From Phytophthora quininea (lineage: Eukaryota > Oomycota > Peronosporomycetes > Peronosporales > Peronosporaceae), in contig JAAVTG010000562.1 in assembly GCA_011947345.1 (NCBI GenBank), forward strand, positions 124,001-188,000: a stretch of 64,000 nucleotides of DNA. The letters are read 5' to 3'. The position numbers were made by a program, and so were the translations under genes. The notes below the pieces were generated by a model that was not told the origin of the DNA, ran no database searches, and saw nothing but the letters and a program-made list of their open reading frames with translations. Shown here in pieces: positions 18,691 to 29,578 of the stretch; positions within the stretch are counted from its first letter, which is position 1; each line of letters opens with the position of its first letter.

Positions 18691-21318
18691 GTTGGTGTTG
18701 TTCCATTGAATGTGGTAGCACTTGTTGTTCGTTGTTTGTGGGTCTGACGCATGTGACTTATCAAGAGCTTTCACTCTCCAATTTCCCTCGCAGACCACAT
18801 CGCAGCCACCCACCGCCAATGCAAGTCGACTCCATTTTCGGCGACTTCAACTCGTTACACTGGCACCACCACTCAGATCGATCGCACTGCCGGACCCTGA
18901 CGCGCCGGAGCTGCTGCCTCCAGACACGCTCACAGACCCACCAGCTTCGCCACCACCGACGTGCAACGGTCCACTGGGTCCTCTCATTGATGAGCCAGAC
19001 GTGATCGAGACCAAGCCAGACGAACCGTCATCCGCCGGACCGCTCTACAGCGACACGGACCCACTGTGTAGTAGGCTGCGGCTCATTGCCGCGCCCAGTT
19101 GCTCAAGCCTCGCCTGTCGTCTTCCTGGACTGCCCAGATGGGCAGGTAAGACGCGATGATGGGGAAAGAGTTTGTGGTACGGGAGGCCGAGGAGACTCTC
19201 GTCCGCAGTTTGGGATTTACCCGCAAGAGACCTAAGCAGCTATCATAGTATATGTTGACGCTTTGGGAGTTCCAGCTCCCACGTTGGTGCTCGTGTGTCT
19301 TAGAATCCTCGACCTACTACACACTGACGGCGCTGCCTGTGCCGGCGTGAGAACGCACCACCACCGTGCCGCTCTCGGTCGATACGCCCTCGCCGCTGAC
19401 GATCGTCACATTGCCACCGGTCGACGCGTTGGACGCGCCGCCAACCACAGAAATGCCATAGCCTTCTCCGCTTCCAGACGAACCCCAGACACGTCGATGG
19501 ACCCAGAACGAGTCTCGCCGGACCCGCTCGCGATTGGGAAGGATTATTGCAAGTTCAAATCAAGAAAAAAACGACTTTCGATAGAATCACCGTGAGAGCA
19601 TCGGGCGTTGCCACCACAATGGTGATGAAGCGACCCACGACTTCCATCAAAACGGTATCGTGGGGACATCGAACGTCTCTTCAAAGCCAGAAAATTTGGT
19701 ATAATACTAAACATATTTTATGCTAAAAACATTTTTTGAAAAAATTACATAATACACGTTTTACTTGCAACTTCTCACAAGGCTCCGTTTTGTCGTCTTG
19801 TGCTGCCTCTCGCAGCATCTTTCGCTGTAGCTGACGCTCTCCACGGCAGGTCCTCAACTGCTGTAGGCCCCCATCTAGGAGACCTACCATCCCAATCGAC
19901 TGGAACGAGTCGTCAACGACCCCGCTGCAACAAACTTTACTGAATGGTGCGCGCATTGGCTCCTGGAAGTTTATTATTCCACCTAGTAAGTATTTTCATA
20001 GAGGAGACGGGCCCCCGTTCGATTCTTGCTGGGATTGGATAGACGGAAGTGCCAAAGAGAACGCGAATTTGTGCAATTTATGATGTCAAGCAGTGGGGAA
20101 ATCTAGTTTGTTGAAACTTTGGTACTGGCTGGGCATTTCCAGGGCTGAGAGGGACGTTAAAAGGAGTGGAGACTCGCCCAGACGCGAGTTTGGCGAGAGC
20201 CGATGGTCGTCGACCTGATGCCGACTCACAGCGAATTTAGCACACAAGTAGCAGAATCCATGGAGCGTTTCGCGCTAAGCCCGGTAAAAGTATCTGGAGC
20301 ACAAGGATTAACGCTGGAAGACGACAAGAAACTGCGTGACTGCGTGAATAGCAAAGCATTACGATCAGCTCCCGAGACGTATTTTCGACCGCACTTGCGC
20401 AGAACTTGACGCTAACTAGTGAAGATTCACAGCTTGGAGTCGTGGTAGTATGCTTGTATGATGCTGTACCAGATAGTTTCGTGCTCCGGAGGTGATGTTG
20501 CGCCAGACGATTAAGAACGTGGTGGTCAAGTTTGATTGACCCCTCCTGATCTAAAGACTTAATCGACCTGGATGACGTAAGGCGTATATTCTCAAGAGCA
20601 CGCTCTGTGTTGTGTTGGACACATTCGTACTTTTAGTGGGCGACATGAAGCCTGAAGATGTGAAAGGTGTTGTAAGATTATGACACCAGAACTTCCTCAA
20701 GATAAAATGTGCCGTTCTTCATGTGCCGACATCGACGACAGGAATACAATACTGAAGACATTTTTAAGCTCTCGAACTTAACTTTGCATCTACCTGCTCG
20801 AACATCCTCCTTTCGAACCTTCAGTGATGGAATGGCGATAGATTCGGGAAATGTCAAGCTCAACACTCTGACTTAAACTTTTTCCCTAGGTCACACTAGA
20901 CAAATGACTCCGACAATCCTGTTGTAGACGTGCAGTTTGACACCAGAGAGTTTGTAGTTCGGGAAGGCCACGGTCTCAGCTACTACCAAGACCTGGCATG
21001 ACTTGACGTCGATATTAATTGCTTGAGCCAGGTTGACAATCCTATCGCCAAGTGCGCGCACCAATTGCGTGTTCAGCAGGCAAGCGAGTCCACACACTGG
21101 GTTTGTGTTCAAAGTCAATACCAACAGCGCGGCTTTGACAATGAGGGGGAGGGGGAAGTTGTGATCCGCGTTAATTAGACTTCTCGAAATGCGAAATGTA
21201 CATTCACCTAGAATACATGATCATACGTTTGTCGTCGAGTAGATCGGTGGAGCTGTGAGAAGCCCCGAGCGGCTTTGATAATGATTTGAAGTCACTTTGC
21301 AGTACTAACGTCTACAGT
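18691..21318. other. no recognisable gene
   Basis: Long frames exist (for example 18722-19159 plus, 19723-19956 minus) but show no known domain and have biased composition. 19690-19760 is very AT-rich. Nothing can be named with support. Confidence 0.4.
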
Positions 21319-21394
21319 GGTTACGCGTATTTGCCGAGCACAACTACGCTATAAACGAACCGAGTGGCAAGTAACAACACGCACTCTGTCTGCC
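21319..21394 (-). repeat. solo copy of palindrome-loop end
   Basis: About 76 bp match, in reverse complement and with a few substitutions, the right end of the 269-bp loops at 25573-25841 and 33577-33845. Just beyond it the minus strand could encode a Cys-rich segment (SLCTCAHGLLSDPTRKTC) of unknown nature. Confidence 0.65.
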
Positions 21395-21717
21395 TTGCAA
21401 AGTTTCCGGCGAACGAAGTTCGAAGGAAACAAGTTTTTCGGGTTGGATCGGAAAGAAGGCCATGTGCACAAGTGCACAAAGATCCATCAGGCAGTGTCAG
21501 TGGATTGTCCGACAAGAGCACGAGGATGTCAGGGCACGACAAGAATCTCCGAGGCGGATTTAGACCCGCGACGCTGTAAACAACTTCGTCGAGGCAGGAG
21601 CTTCGTCTCGCCTTGTCCTACAACCGGCCGGTGGCAGCCAAACGTAGGTGTCCGAGTTCTACTGCGGTAGTTTCGGCGGAGTCGGTTCAACAGAGCCCTC
21701 ATTCAGTCTTTCGCTGC

Positions 21718-22710
21718 GTCGGCGCAGAATGGTGTGATACTGCTCGTGTAGATTGCTGTCTGCGGCTCTCGGTCAGGTGGTTACCGTGAGACCGTCGAAG
21801 TTTAAGTGGTCACGCAGCACCGTCTTGAGTAGCTTGTTGGCCTCGAGAACAGGCCCGCCATTCACGGAGGCGCAGATCTTTATGTCCATCAGCAGATCGG
21901 CAGACCGGTGTCCTCCGCAGCCTCGTAGGAGGGAAGTACGAGTTGAGCAGGTCGTAGTCCGAGATCTCGACGCCGGTCGGGTTTGGGGTATAGCTGATCG
22001 AGCGCTTTATGCAGACAAAGGATTGCTTGTAGCTCTGGATGCCTAGAGTGATGGCGGAGCCCACGACGGAGACCAGGAGCGGATCCTCACCGAACGTCTC
22101 GTGCAAACGCGGCTGCAGTGTGTTGTGCGTGACGTCCAGCACGGGGTCGGGTCGAAGCTCCAGGAGATAGCGAGCGGTATTACGGTCCTGCTCATACATC
22201 AGGTCGAGGTTGAACGTGGCGGTGGCATCGACCTGCTGGCCAAAGTATACAGATATCCATGACCACAACCCAGTCGTAAGCCGAGTCCGTGCCGTAGATC
22301 ATTGGGTGGCCGCCGTTCTCCTTCAAGACGATCTTTTGAGTGCGCTGCACGAATGCATGCATCTCAGCGGTGGCCCAGCCCCACTTGCCGTCGATTTCAC
22401 TGAGGTCGGACATGGGAGGGCTCCGGTACGAACCCACTCGTCGACCTGGTACGTCGAGTTGATCAGGCCGTACGCAGCAATTTTGGTAATCTGGCCCACG
22501 ACGTCAAATCTCGTCGACCTTGTTGTGCCCAGCGCCCGGCAGAAATTCACGACTTAAAGATCATGACGCGCGTACTGCTTGTTCTATATACGGAGATGAA
22601 AACAAATGGAAAAGTGAGCGTTGGTGTCGTATCCCGCCCGGTGTTTGATAGCGATCCGCGACAAGTGGTTCCAGCCACAATCGGTAATGCAAAGAGCACA
22701 CTATACGTAG
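21718..22710. repeat. direct repeat D1 (GH3-relic segment)
   Basis: First of three direct copies (D2 29579-30570, D3 43745-44736), nearly identical. It begins at GTCGGCGCAGAATGG and passes without a break into the palindrome left arm at about 22711. These segments occur only in one orientation. Confidence 0.9.
21760..22550 (-). pseudogene. GH3 beta-glucosidase relic, copy 1
   Basis: Minus-strand frames give DVVGQITKIAAYGLINSTYQ, then IDGKWGWATAEMHAF and ENGGHPMIYGTDS, then VLDVTHNTLQPRLHETFGED and ISDYDLLNSYFPP: the N-terminal barrel of a family 3 glycoside hydrolase. The frame shifts repeatedly, and the homology ends before the nucleophile aspartate region. Copies at 29621-30410 and 43787-44577 share the same lesions, so the gene died before the array amplified. 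Confidence 0.8.
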
Positions 22711-23073
22711 TTTCTTCTTCTTTTAACGAACTTCGATCTACCACTGGGCCGCTAGTGCGCGAGTCAGCATTAACGCTAGTGTACGTGGACTTGTACGCGA
22801 TTAATGGTATTCTTGCGTATGAAGACTCGTATGGAGTTATAGATCGAGAATTTGGCCCTTTTGAAAAAGCTATAGGGCAGGCAAACTGAAGGTGTTGCGA
22901 TCCAACGTCATATCTGCACGTCAGCAAACCGAGGGAGTCTGACAAGAGGCAAACAGCAGCAGCAGCCCTGCAGCGGTATTTGACAGGCGAAAGTTACGGT
23001 CCTGGGAACCCTATTTTCGGCAGATTCTGGCATTGTTTCCCAAATACCCGCAGGTTAAGATAAATTCCCAACT

Positions 23074-23484
23074 TTATTCTCTCTTACACTTCTTTCCAGC
23101 AAAGCATGTTTTCGTCTGTTTGTCGGCACCAGTTGTCCCCGAAAAGCATTTCTTCGCCTTGAAGTGGTTAGACCATTGCTTGTACTCTGCACCACCGGGT
23201 CTGTCGGCACGTACGTGTAGAACTTATTGCCCTTCGCATCGATGGACGCCCTGACCTTCATCCTGGCAAGAAACGAGTCCTTATTTCCCTCTCTAAAGCA
23301 AATCGATTATCTCTGCGTTGGTCCGGCGTTCTGACTTGGCGGTTGCAAACTTGCCTCCAAATTACTCAACATGTCCCCTCTCATCACTGTCGTCATCGTC
23401 CGTGACTCGAAGCGAGCACTGATCAACGTTTCCGGCGAATGCCGTGGTGAAGAACACGACCATCAACAGGTATAACGTGCGCAT
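23074..23484 (-). pseudogene. RXLR pseudogene psi-3, copy 1 (start codon kept)
   Basis: Signal peptide MRTLYLLMVVFFTTAFA, then CSLR in place of RXLR and DSDER for dEER, then a stop after HVE. The C-terminal module (RASIDAKGNKFYTYVPTDP, KCKRE end) follows in broken frame, with a one-base loss near the QKYEQW position. ATG is present at 23484. Confidence 0.8.
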
Positions 23485-23735
23485 GGCGGTTAAAAGGGAG
23501 AAACAGTCTGCAGTGCTAGCAGGAAAATTCAAGAGTAAATTATCACCGTTTGCTCCCGCATTCGATATCTACAGCGCCAAACACCGCGCGCCAATTACTG
23601 CCAGAGCTAACATCTAGAGCCATGCACTGAGTTGTCATGCCGCCAGCGCCTCGCAGCTTATAAAAATACTAAATTCTTTGGAATTTGCTGTTCAACTATG
23701 TGGCAGTTTGTGGTGGGTTTGGTTCATAACGGCAC

Positions 23736-24055
23736 CCATCGCTCCGCGTGACTGTTGAAGACGACGGCGCTGAAGAACGAGGCGGCCTCGGCTGGTTGAA
23801 ATCCATGCTCGCAGCGACCAAGAATGGTGTAAACGCCAAGACCAACCTGAAGCAAGTCAAGGACGACACCAAGCAGGCACGGACGGACTACCAGGCTCTG
23901 GCTGGAATAAGTCGTGACACCGTTTTCGCCAAGATGGGGTCAAGCCTTTGACCATCGGCGCAAAACGCATTAAGACTTACAATTTGAAAGAAACGAGGAG
24001 CTGGTTCGCTACCACAATACGGCATATTGGCCGGAGGCTAACACAAAAGCAATAG
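23736..24055 (+). pseudogene. RXLR pseudogene psi-2, copy 1 (long form)
   Basis: No signal peptide remains. The frame starts at PSLRVTVEDDGAEERGGLGW (RXLR first Arg replaced, dEER kept), runs through a Lys-rich helix, and shifts by one base at KMG/VKP. The module then ends in a TAG at 24053-24055. Confidence 0.7.
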
Positions 24056-24127
24056 ATCGTTACGAGCTAAAACATCTCGCACAAAATAAATGTATCACCC
24101 TTTTCGTTGATCTTACTGTTAAATGTT

Positions 24128-24517
24128 CTAGTTGTTGATGTAATTGTACCAGTAGCTGTACTTCTTCACCCATGGGTCATCCAAGTCGTAGAACTTGAGG
24201 CCCTGGGCATCGGTGTAAGGCTTGACGCCCATCCTGGCGAGAATCGTCTCGTGACCTTCACCCTTCTTGATGGAATCGAGCATGTGGACCTCCAACCTAA
24301 TATTATAGAGTTTTGTCGCCACGGCTTCGTACCCTCCTAGGACACTCGCCTTGGCTGCTTGGAGTTGGGCGTTCAGACTCTCCACGTTGGGCAATTGTAT
24401 CCTCTCTTCGCTGTCGTCATCACCAGCGACTCGAAGCGAGCGTTGCTCAGGATTTCCGGCGTTGACCATGGCGAAGAGAACGACCATGAAAATGGTCAGC
24501 AGGTAGAATGCACGCAT
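24128..24517 (-). CDS. array RXLR-dEER effector, copy 1 (129 aa)
   Basis: Intact secreted effector: signal peptide MRAFYLLTIFMVVLFAMVNA, RSLR at residues 26-29, DDDSEER ending at 39, an Ala/Gln-rich helical stretch, then the module SIKKGEGHETILARMGVKP...LKFYDLDDPWVKKY and end YNYINN. The ATG at 24517 is preferred over an upstream one at 24574 because it starts the signal peptide and lies 82 bp from an Inr/FPR element (24599-24614). The role is presumed host-targeted virulence; target unknown. The protein is identical in copies 2-4. The module could be a divergent WY unit. Confidence 0.9.
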   Translation of the reverse strand: MRAFYLLTIFMVVLFAMVNAGNPEQRSLRVAGDDDSEERIQLPNVESLNAQLQAAKASVLGGYEAVATKLYNIRLEVHMLDSIKKGEGHETILARMGVKPYTDAQGLKFYDLDDPWVKKYSYWYNYINN

Positions 24518-24598
24518 GGGTCTTAAGTTGAGGGTAGTGGTTCGCGGCGATGGCTGGCGGATTGAATCAACCAAAGACTATGACGTTTGCGCGCTAAT

Positions 24599-24614
24599 GC
24601 AAATTGCGAAGTGA
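24599..24614 (-). promoter_or_regulatory. Inr/FPR of array effector copy 1
   Basis: Minus strand TCACTTCGCAATTTGC, an oomycete initiator plus FPR, conserved at the same distance in all four array copies. Confidence 0.65.
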
Positions 24615-25572
24615 GTTGTTTAGTTTAGATGTTAGTCTGCCGTGGCAGCGCCGAGGTCTTCGCTCCGCCACCCGTTGGCGGAGATTATGAAGTCGGCGCG
24701 ATGACGTGGCGCTGATTGTGTAGATTCCGTGTTGACGGTCGTAGATGATGTAGCTGCTGTTGTTGACGCGGTGCTGGTACTGGTGTCGGCACTGGTGTCG
24801 GGCAGGCGGCGACAGCGTGGTCGTCGCCGTCGGCTTCGTCGCCTGGGATACTCCACAAAGACAAAACAAGTCTTCACTGCTCTGGCCAAGCAGACGTGTG
24901 ATTCTTCTAAGACCTCTAGGATTGAACGAGAACGCGCGCGACTCTACAGTTAAATAAACGACCTGCTTCCTCTTAAGTGCTACCAAGATCCTCGTTAGTC
25001 AGAGCTCCGACTACATCGAGAGCTCTGCTAACTTCGTGACAGTGGTGGCCAAGATAAAGCAGAGTGCGCTAACTGAACGGCTAAGATCCTATGGAGAGTA
25101 AAAACTCTTGAGCTCGTCAGTCTTCGCTGCTCTCAACAATCGCTACATTCGGTCTCATTCTTCAATTTGAATTTATTTACCTTAGCACCTATCGGTGACT
25201 GATAGGTATCGATCTTCTCTCCATCGATCAGAGCTGGTAGTTCCAACAACTAGTAGGGAAGGAGAGGAGAAGTTTGATAATATGCCAGTCCCGTTCTTTC
25301 TGAGTGTCATACTGCTCCGACTTGACATTTGACAATATCTTCATCCAAGAGAGAGAAAGACAAGTTTCCGCGCTAAGTATCCTTCTGTTATTTACACGGT
25401 ACCTCCTGTTATAAGTGAAGAACCTTTTTGCCGTCAGAAATATTAGCTTTGGCTGGTACGACGGTTAGAATGGGCGAATAATGTATGAGCACAACCGACG
25501 ATATTTGACTCTTTCGCCAACTCTTTGAAGCGCAAGTGCAAGAACTTAAGAGAAATTTTCCTTCCTGGTTAC

Positions 25573-25841
25573 AGGCCACATGGCTTTCCCGTCATGGTCA
25601 CGTGCATGGGGATTGCCAAAAGATGGCTCCTTGACTCGAAGCACCATCAATTGTTAACACTGAATCAATCTAGAGCTCTCTATCCGAAATCATGTCCAGA
25701 ACTGTCGATGTCGTCAGCGCTGCGTTGTCGTCACATCTTCGGCACCACTGCAGTGATCTATAAAGCACCAAGGCAGACAGAGTGCGTGTTGTTACTTGCC
25801 ACTCGGTACGTTTATAGCATAGTTGTGCTGGGCAAATACGC
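25573..25841. repeat. P1 central loop (269 bp)
   Basis: Unique spacer between the arms, same length as the P2 loop at 33577-33845 and in the same orientation. Its right end resembles 21319-21394. A 106-codon frame spans it but extends into the arm and shows no domain. Confidence 0.85.
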
Positions 25842-26800
25842 GTAACCAGGAAGGAAAATTTCTCTTAAGTTCTTGCACTTGCGCTTCAAAGAGTTGGTGA
25901 AAGAGTCAAATATCGTCGGTTGTGCTCATACATTATTCGCCCATTCTAACCGTCGTACCAGCCAAAGCTAATATTTCTGACGGCAAAAAGGTTCTTCACT
26001 TATAACAGGAGGTACCGTGTAAATAACAGAAGGATACTTAGCGCGGAAACTTGTCTTTCTCTCTCTTGATGAAGATATTGTCAAATGTCAAGTCGGAGCA
26101 GTATGACACTCAGAAAGAACGGGACTGGCATATTATCAAACTTCTCCTCTCCTTCCCTACTAGTTGTTGGAACTACCAGCTCTGATCGATGGAGAGAAGA
26201 TCGATACCTATCAGTCACCGATAGGTGCTAAGGTAAATAAATTCAAATTGAAGAATGAGACCGAATGTAGCGATTGTTGAGAGCAGCGAAGACTGACGAG
26301 CTCAAGAGTTTTTTTACTCTCCATAGGATCTTAGCCGTTCAGTTAGCGCACTCTGCTTTATCTTGGCCACCACTGTCACGAAGTTAGCAGAGCTCTCGAT
26401 GTAGTCGGAGCTCTGACTAACGAGGATCTTGGTAGCACTTAAGAGGAAGCAGGTCGTTTATTTAACTGTAGAGTCGCGCGCGTTCTCGTTCAATCCTAGA
26501 GGTCTTAGAAGAATCACACGTCTGCTTGGCCAGAGCAGTGAAGACTTGTTTTGTCTTTGTGGAGTATCCCAGGCGACGAAGCCGACGGCGACGACCACGC
26601 TGTCGCCGCCTGCCCGACACCAGTGCCGACACCAGTACCAGCACCGCGTCAACAACAGCAGCTACATCATCTACGACCGTCAACACGGAATCTACACAAT
26701 CAGCGCCACGTCATCGCGCCGACTTCATAATCTCCGCCAACGGGTGGCGGAGCGAAGACCTCGGCGCTGCCACGGCAGACTAACATCTAAACTAAACAAC

Positions 26801-26816
26801 TCACTTCGCAATTTGC
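26801..26816 (+). promoter_or_regulatory. Inr/FPR of array effector copy 2
   Basis: TCACTTCGCAATTTGC, 82 bp before the ATG at 26898. Confidence 0.65.
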
Positions 26817-26897
26817 ATTAGCGCGCAAACGTCATAGTCTTTGGTTGATTCAATCCGCCAGCCATCGCCGCGAACCACTACCCTCAACTTAAGACCC

Positions 26898-27287
26898 ATG
26901 CGTGCATTCTACCTGCTGACCATTTTCATGGTCGTTCTCTTCGCCATGGTCAACGCCGGAAATCCTGAGCAACGCTCGCTTCGAGTCGCTGGTGATGACG
27001 ACAGCGAAGAGAGGATACAATTGCCCAACGTGGAGAGTCTGAACGCCCAACTCCAAGCAGCCAAGGCGAGTGTCCTAGGAGGGTACGAAGCCGTGGCGAC
27101 AAAACTCTATAATATTAGGTTGGAGGTCCACATGCTCGATTCCATCAAGAAGGGTGAAGGTCACGAGACGATTCTCGCCAGGATGGGCGTCAAGCCTTAC
27201 ACCGATGCCCAGGGCCTCAAGTTCTACGACTTGGATGACCCATGGGTGAAGAAGTACAGCTACTGGTACAATTACATCAACAACTAG
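26898..27287 (+). CDS. array RXLR-dEER effector, copy 2 (129 aa)
   Basis: Same protein as 24128-24517, in inverted orientation on the other side of the P1 loop, so copies 1 and 2 are divergently transcribed from about 2.4 kb apart. Signal peptide, RSLR, dEER and C-terminal module are all intact. Promoter and upstream DNA lie inside the palindrome arm and are shared. Confidence 0.9.
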   Translation: MRAFYLLTIFMVVLFAMVNAGNPEQRSLRVAGDDDSEERIQLPNVESLNAQLQAAKASVLGGYEAVATKLYNIRLEVHMLDSIKKGEGHETILARMGVKPYTDAQGLKFYDLDDPWVKKYSYWYNYINN

Positions 27288-27359
27288 AACATTTAACAGT
27301 AAGATCAACGAAAAGGGTGATACATTTATTTTGTGCGAGATGTTTTAGCTCGTAACGAT

Positions 27360-27660
27360 CTATTGCTTTTGTGTTAGCCTCCGGCCAATATGCCGTATTG
27401 TGGTAGCGAACCAGCTCCTCGTTTCTTTCAAATTGTAAGTCTTAATGCGTTTTGCGCCGATGGTCAAAGGCTTGACCCCATCTTGGCGAAAACGGTGTCA
27501 CGACTTATTCCAGCCAGAGCCTGGTAGTCCGTCCGTGCCTGCTTGGTGTCGTCCTTAACTTGCTTCAGGTTGGTCTTGGCGTTTACACCATTCTTGGTCG
27601 CAGCGTGGAGGCTGCTCGCACTTCAGCGCCGTCATCTTCAACAGTCACGCGGAGCGATGG
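27360..27660 (-). pseudogene. RXLR pseudogene psi-2, copy 2 (deleted form)
   Basis: As psi-2 copy 1, but the segment coding the dEER arginine through the following GGLGWLKSM is deleted (the frame passes from GAE directly to a scrambled junction). The downstream one-base shift at KMG/VKP is shared by all copies. Confidence 0.7.
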
Positions 27661-27671
27661 ATGCCGTTATG

Positions 27672-27834
27672 AACTGTAGTGAGGTAGTAGTAAGGTAGAG
27701 ATGGTAAGATAAAGACTGGATTCATTTGCAGTCGCACTAAGCGAATGTCAATCACTTCACTAATCCTTCACTCCATCAGTTCAACTCGCAGGGAAAGATA
27801 CTTCACATCGACCAACCATCAATCTTGCACAACA
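27672..27834. repeat. 163-bp polymorphic insert (right arm of P1)
   Basis: Present here and, inverted, at 31585-31747, but absent from the corresponding sites near 23724, 41999 and 45752. No terminal inverted repeats or clear TSD seen, so it may be an insertion here or a loss elsewhere. Confidence 0.8.
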
Positions 27835-28072
27835 AACCAAACCCACCACAAACTGCCACAAAGTTGAACAGCAAATTCCAAAGAAGTTGGTATTTTTATA
27901 AGCTGCGAGGCACTGGCGGCATGACAACTCAGTGCATGGCTCTAGATGTTAGCTCTGGCAGTAATTGGCGCGGTGTTTGGCGCTGTAGATATCGAATGTG
28001 GGAGCAAACGGTGATAATTTACTCTTGAATTTTCCTGCTAGCACTGCAAACTGTTTCTCCCTTTTAACCGCC

Positions 28073-28484
28073 TTGCGCACGTTATACCTGTTGATGGTCG
28101 TGTTCTTCACCACGGCATTCGCCGGAAACGTTGATCAGTGCTCGCTTCGAGTCACGGACGATGACGACAGTGATGAGAGGGGACATGTTGAGTAATTTGG
28201 AGGCAAGTTTGCAACCGCCAAGTCAGAACGCCGGACCAACGCAGAGATAGTCGATTTGCTTTAGAGAGGGGAAATAAGGACTCGTTTCTTGCCAGGATGA
28301 AGGTCAGGGCGTCCATCGATGCGAAGGGCAATAAGTTCTACACGTACGTGCCGACAGACCCGGTGGTGCAGAGTACAAGCAATGGTCTAACCACTTCAAG
28401 GCGAAGAAATGCTTTTCGGGGACAACTGGTGCCGACGAACAGACGAAAACATGCTTTGCTGGAAAGAAGTGTAAGAGAGAATAA
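28073..28484 (+). pseudogene. RXLR pseudogene psi-3, copy 2 (start codon lost)
   Basis: As psi-3 copy 1, but the initiator ATG is TTG (28073-28075). It shares the CSLR motif, the stop after HVE and the broken C-terminal frame. Confidence 0.8.
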
Positions 28485-28903
28485 AGTTGGGGAATTTATC
28501 TTAACCTGCGGGTATTTGGGAAATAATGCCAGAATCTGCCGAAAATAGGGTTCCCAGGACCGTAACTTTCGCCTGTCAAATACCGCTGCAGGGCTGCTGC
28601 TGCTGTTTGCCTCTTGTCAGACTCCCTCGGTTTGCTGACGTGCAGATATGACGTTGGATCGCAACACCTTCAGTTTGCCTGCCCTATAGCTTTTTCAAAA
28701 GGGCCAAATTCTCGATCTATAACTCCATACGAGTCTTCATACGCAAGAATACCATTAATCGCGTACAGGTCCACGTACACTAGCGTTAATGCTGACTCGG
28801 GCACTAGCGGCCCAGTGGTAGATCGAAGTTCGTTAAAAGAAGAAGAAAACTAGGAAGATTTTTTCAAGGGTCACCGAGCGGTCTGGTCCCGGATCGGGTC
28901 TCG

Positions 28904-28956
28904 AGACCAGAAGCGAGACCCATGTGGAGAATTGTCACGGGTCTCGCTTCTGGTCT
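28904..28956. other. perfect 18-bp hairpin, 17-nt loop
   Basis: agaccagaagcgagaccc at 28904-28921 is followed by its exact reverse complement at 28939-28956. Also present in the second spacer (about 43068-43120). Function unknown. Confidence 0.8.
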
Positions 28957-29054
28957 TGCGCGACCAACATCACAAGGCACTCTAGGCATATGTAGCTAAG
29001 ATTTTCTTATGAAATTTATTTTAATGCGTTATTTGCCACGCACCTTCAAGCACC

Positions 29055-29160
29055 GTGCTACCTGTTGACCGTAGCTATGGTCGTGTTCTTCGCGCGGCAT
29101 TCGCCGGAAATGCCGATCAAAGCTCATGAATGATGAGATCACTGGAAATTATCGAAGCCC
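29055..29160 (+). pseudogene. RXLR relic psi-4, copy 1
   Basis: The DNA encodes the signal-peptide core YLLTVAMVVFFA and, one base shifted, AFAGNAD-like residues. It lacks a start codon and RXLR. The downstream motif GGAAAATAATGCCAGAACCTG resembles the 3' flank of psi-3, suggesting an old tandem duplicate of that gene. Confidence 0.5.
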
Positions 29161-29578
29161 AGATCAAGTGTTAACAATTTTGCTCGACGTTTTGGTCTTA
29201 AGCTGCAGGTATTTGGAAAATAATGCCAGAACCTGCGAATTTGTGTCATTTCTGCGGGTGCAAAAATGGATTGGTAAGTCCTGTGGGTACGACGCGTATT
29301 GATGACAGAACCTGCCGCTGAAATGACCGAGTGATTCGGATAGTAAATAGCTCTTACATTATTATTGTGGTGGCTTCGCCTTGGTGCGGTGGATCTCGGT
29401 CAGTGGGGGGCTTCGATCACCGATTATTTGTGAGTTCTCAATCTGCGGTGCTAAATCCAATCTACTAAGGTCTGGAATTCAATGCCAGAGCGTTGGGCAG
29501 TGTGAAGTTGAACGTATCGGAGGCGAAATAGTTCTGGGTTGCAGTTGATGAAATTGCCGAAGTGTGACGTTTGCTTTA

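Larger units (their letters stand above)
22711..28848. repeat. palindrome P1 (arms 22711-25572 and 25842-28848)
   Basis: The left arm of about 2.86 kb and right arm of about 3.01 kb are reverse complements around a 269-bp loop (25573-25841). The right arm has an extra 163-bp insert (27672-27834). Each arm holds psi-3, psi-2 and an intact RXLR gene, in divergent orientation about the loop (minus on the left, plus on the right). The two arms also differ by small indels and substitutions. Confidence 0.92.
28849..29578. repeat. spacer S1 between palindrome and next direct unit
   Basis: It matches 43014-43744 almost base for base. It contains an 18-bp perfect hairpin (28904-28921 with 28939-28956) and an RXLR relic (psi-4), otherwise no gene. 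Confidence 0.85.

Noticed and set aside
19723..19956. Minus-strand 77-codon frame as a transposase tail
   Set aside because: Charged C-terminus only; no motif allows assignment.
22192..22557. Plus-strand 115-codon frame opposite the GH3 relic (also at 30070 and 44237)
   Set aside because: It is conserved only because the DNA is repeated; the minus strand shows the recognisable GH3 motifs.
22547..22945. Overlapping 108- and 132-codon frames on opposite strands, repeated in the direct units
   Set aside because: No domain, both strands open, only partly present in the inverted arms; I cannot tell which, if either, is real.
26429..26821. 130-codon frame upstream of each array effector
   Set aside because: Four overlapping open frames on both strands, Thr/Arg-biased composition, no start context; conserved only by duplication.
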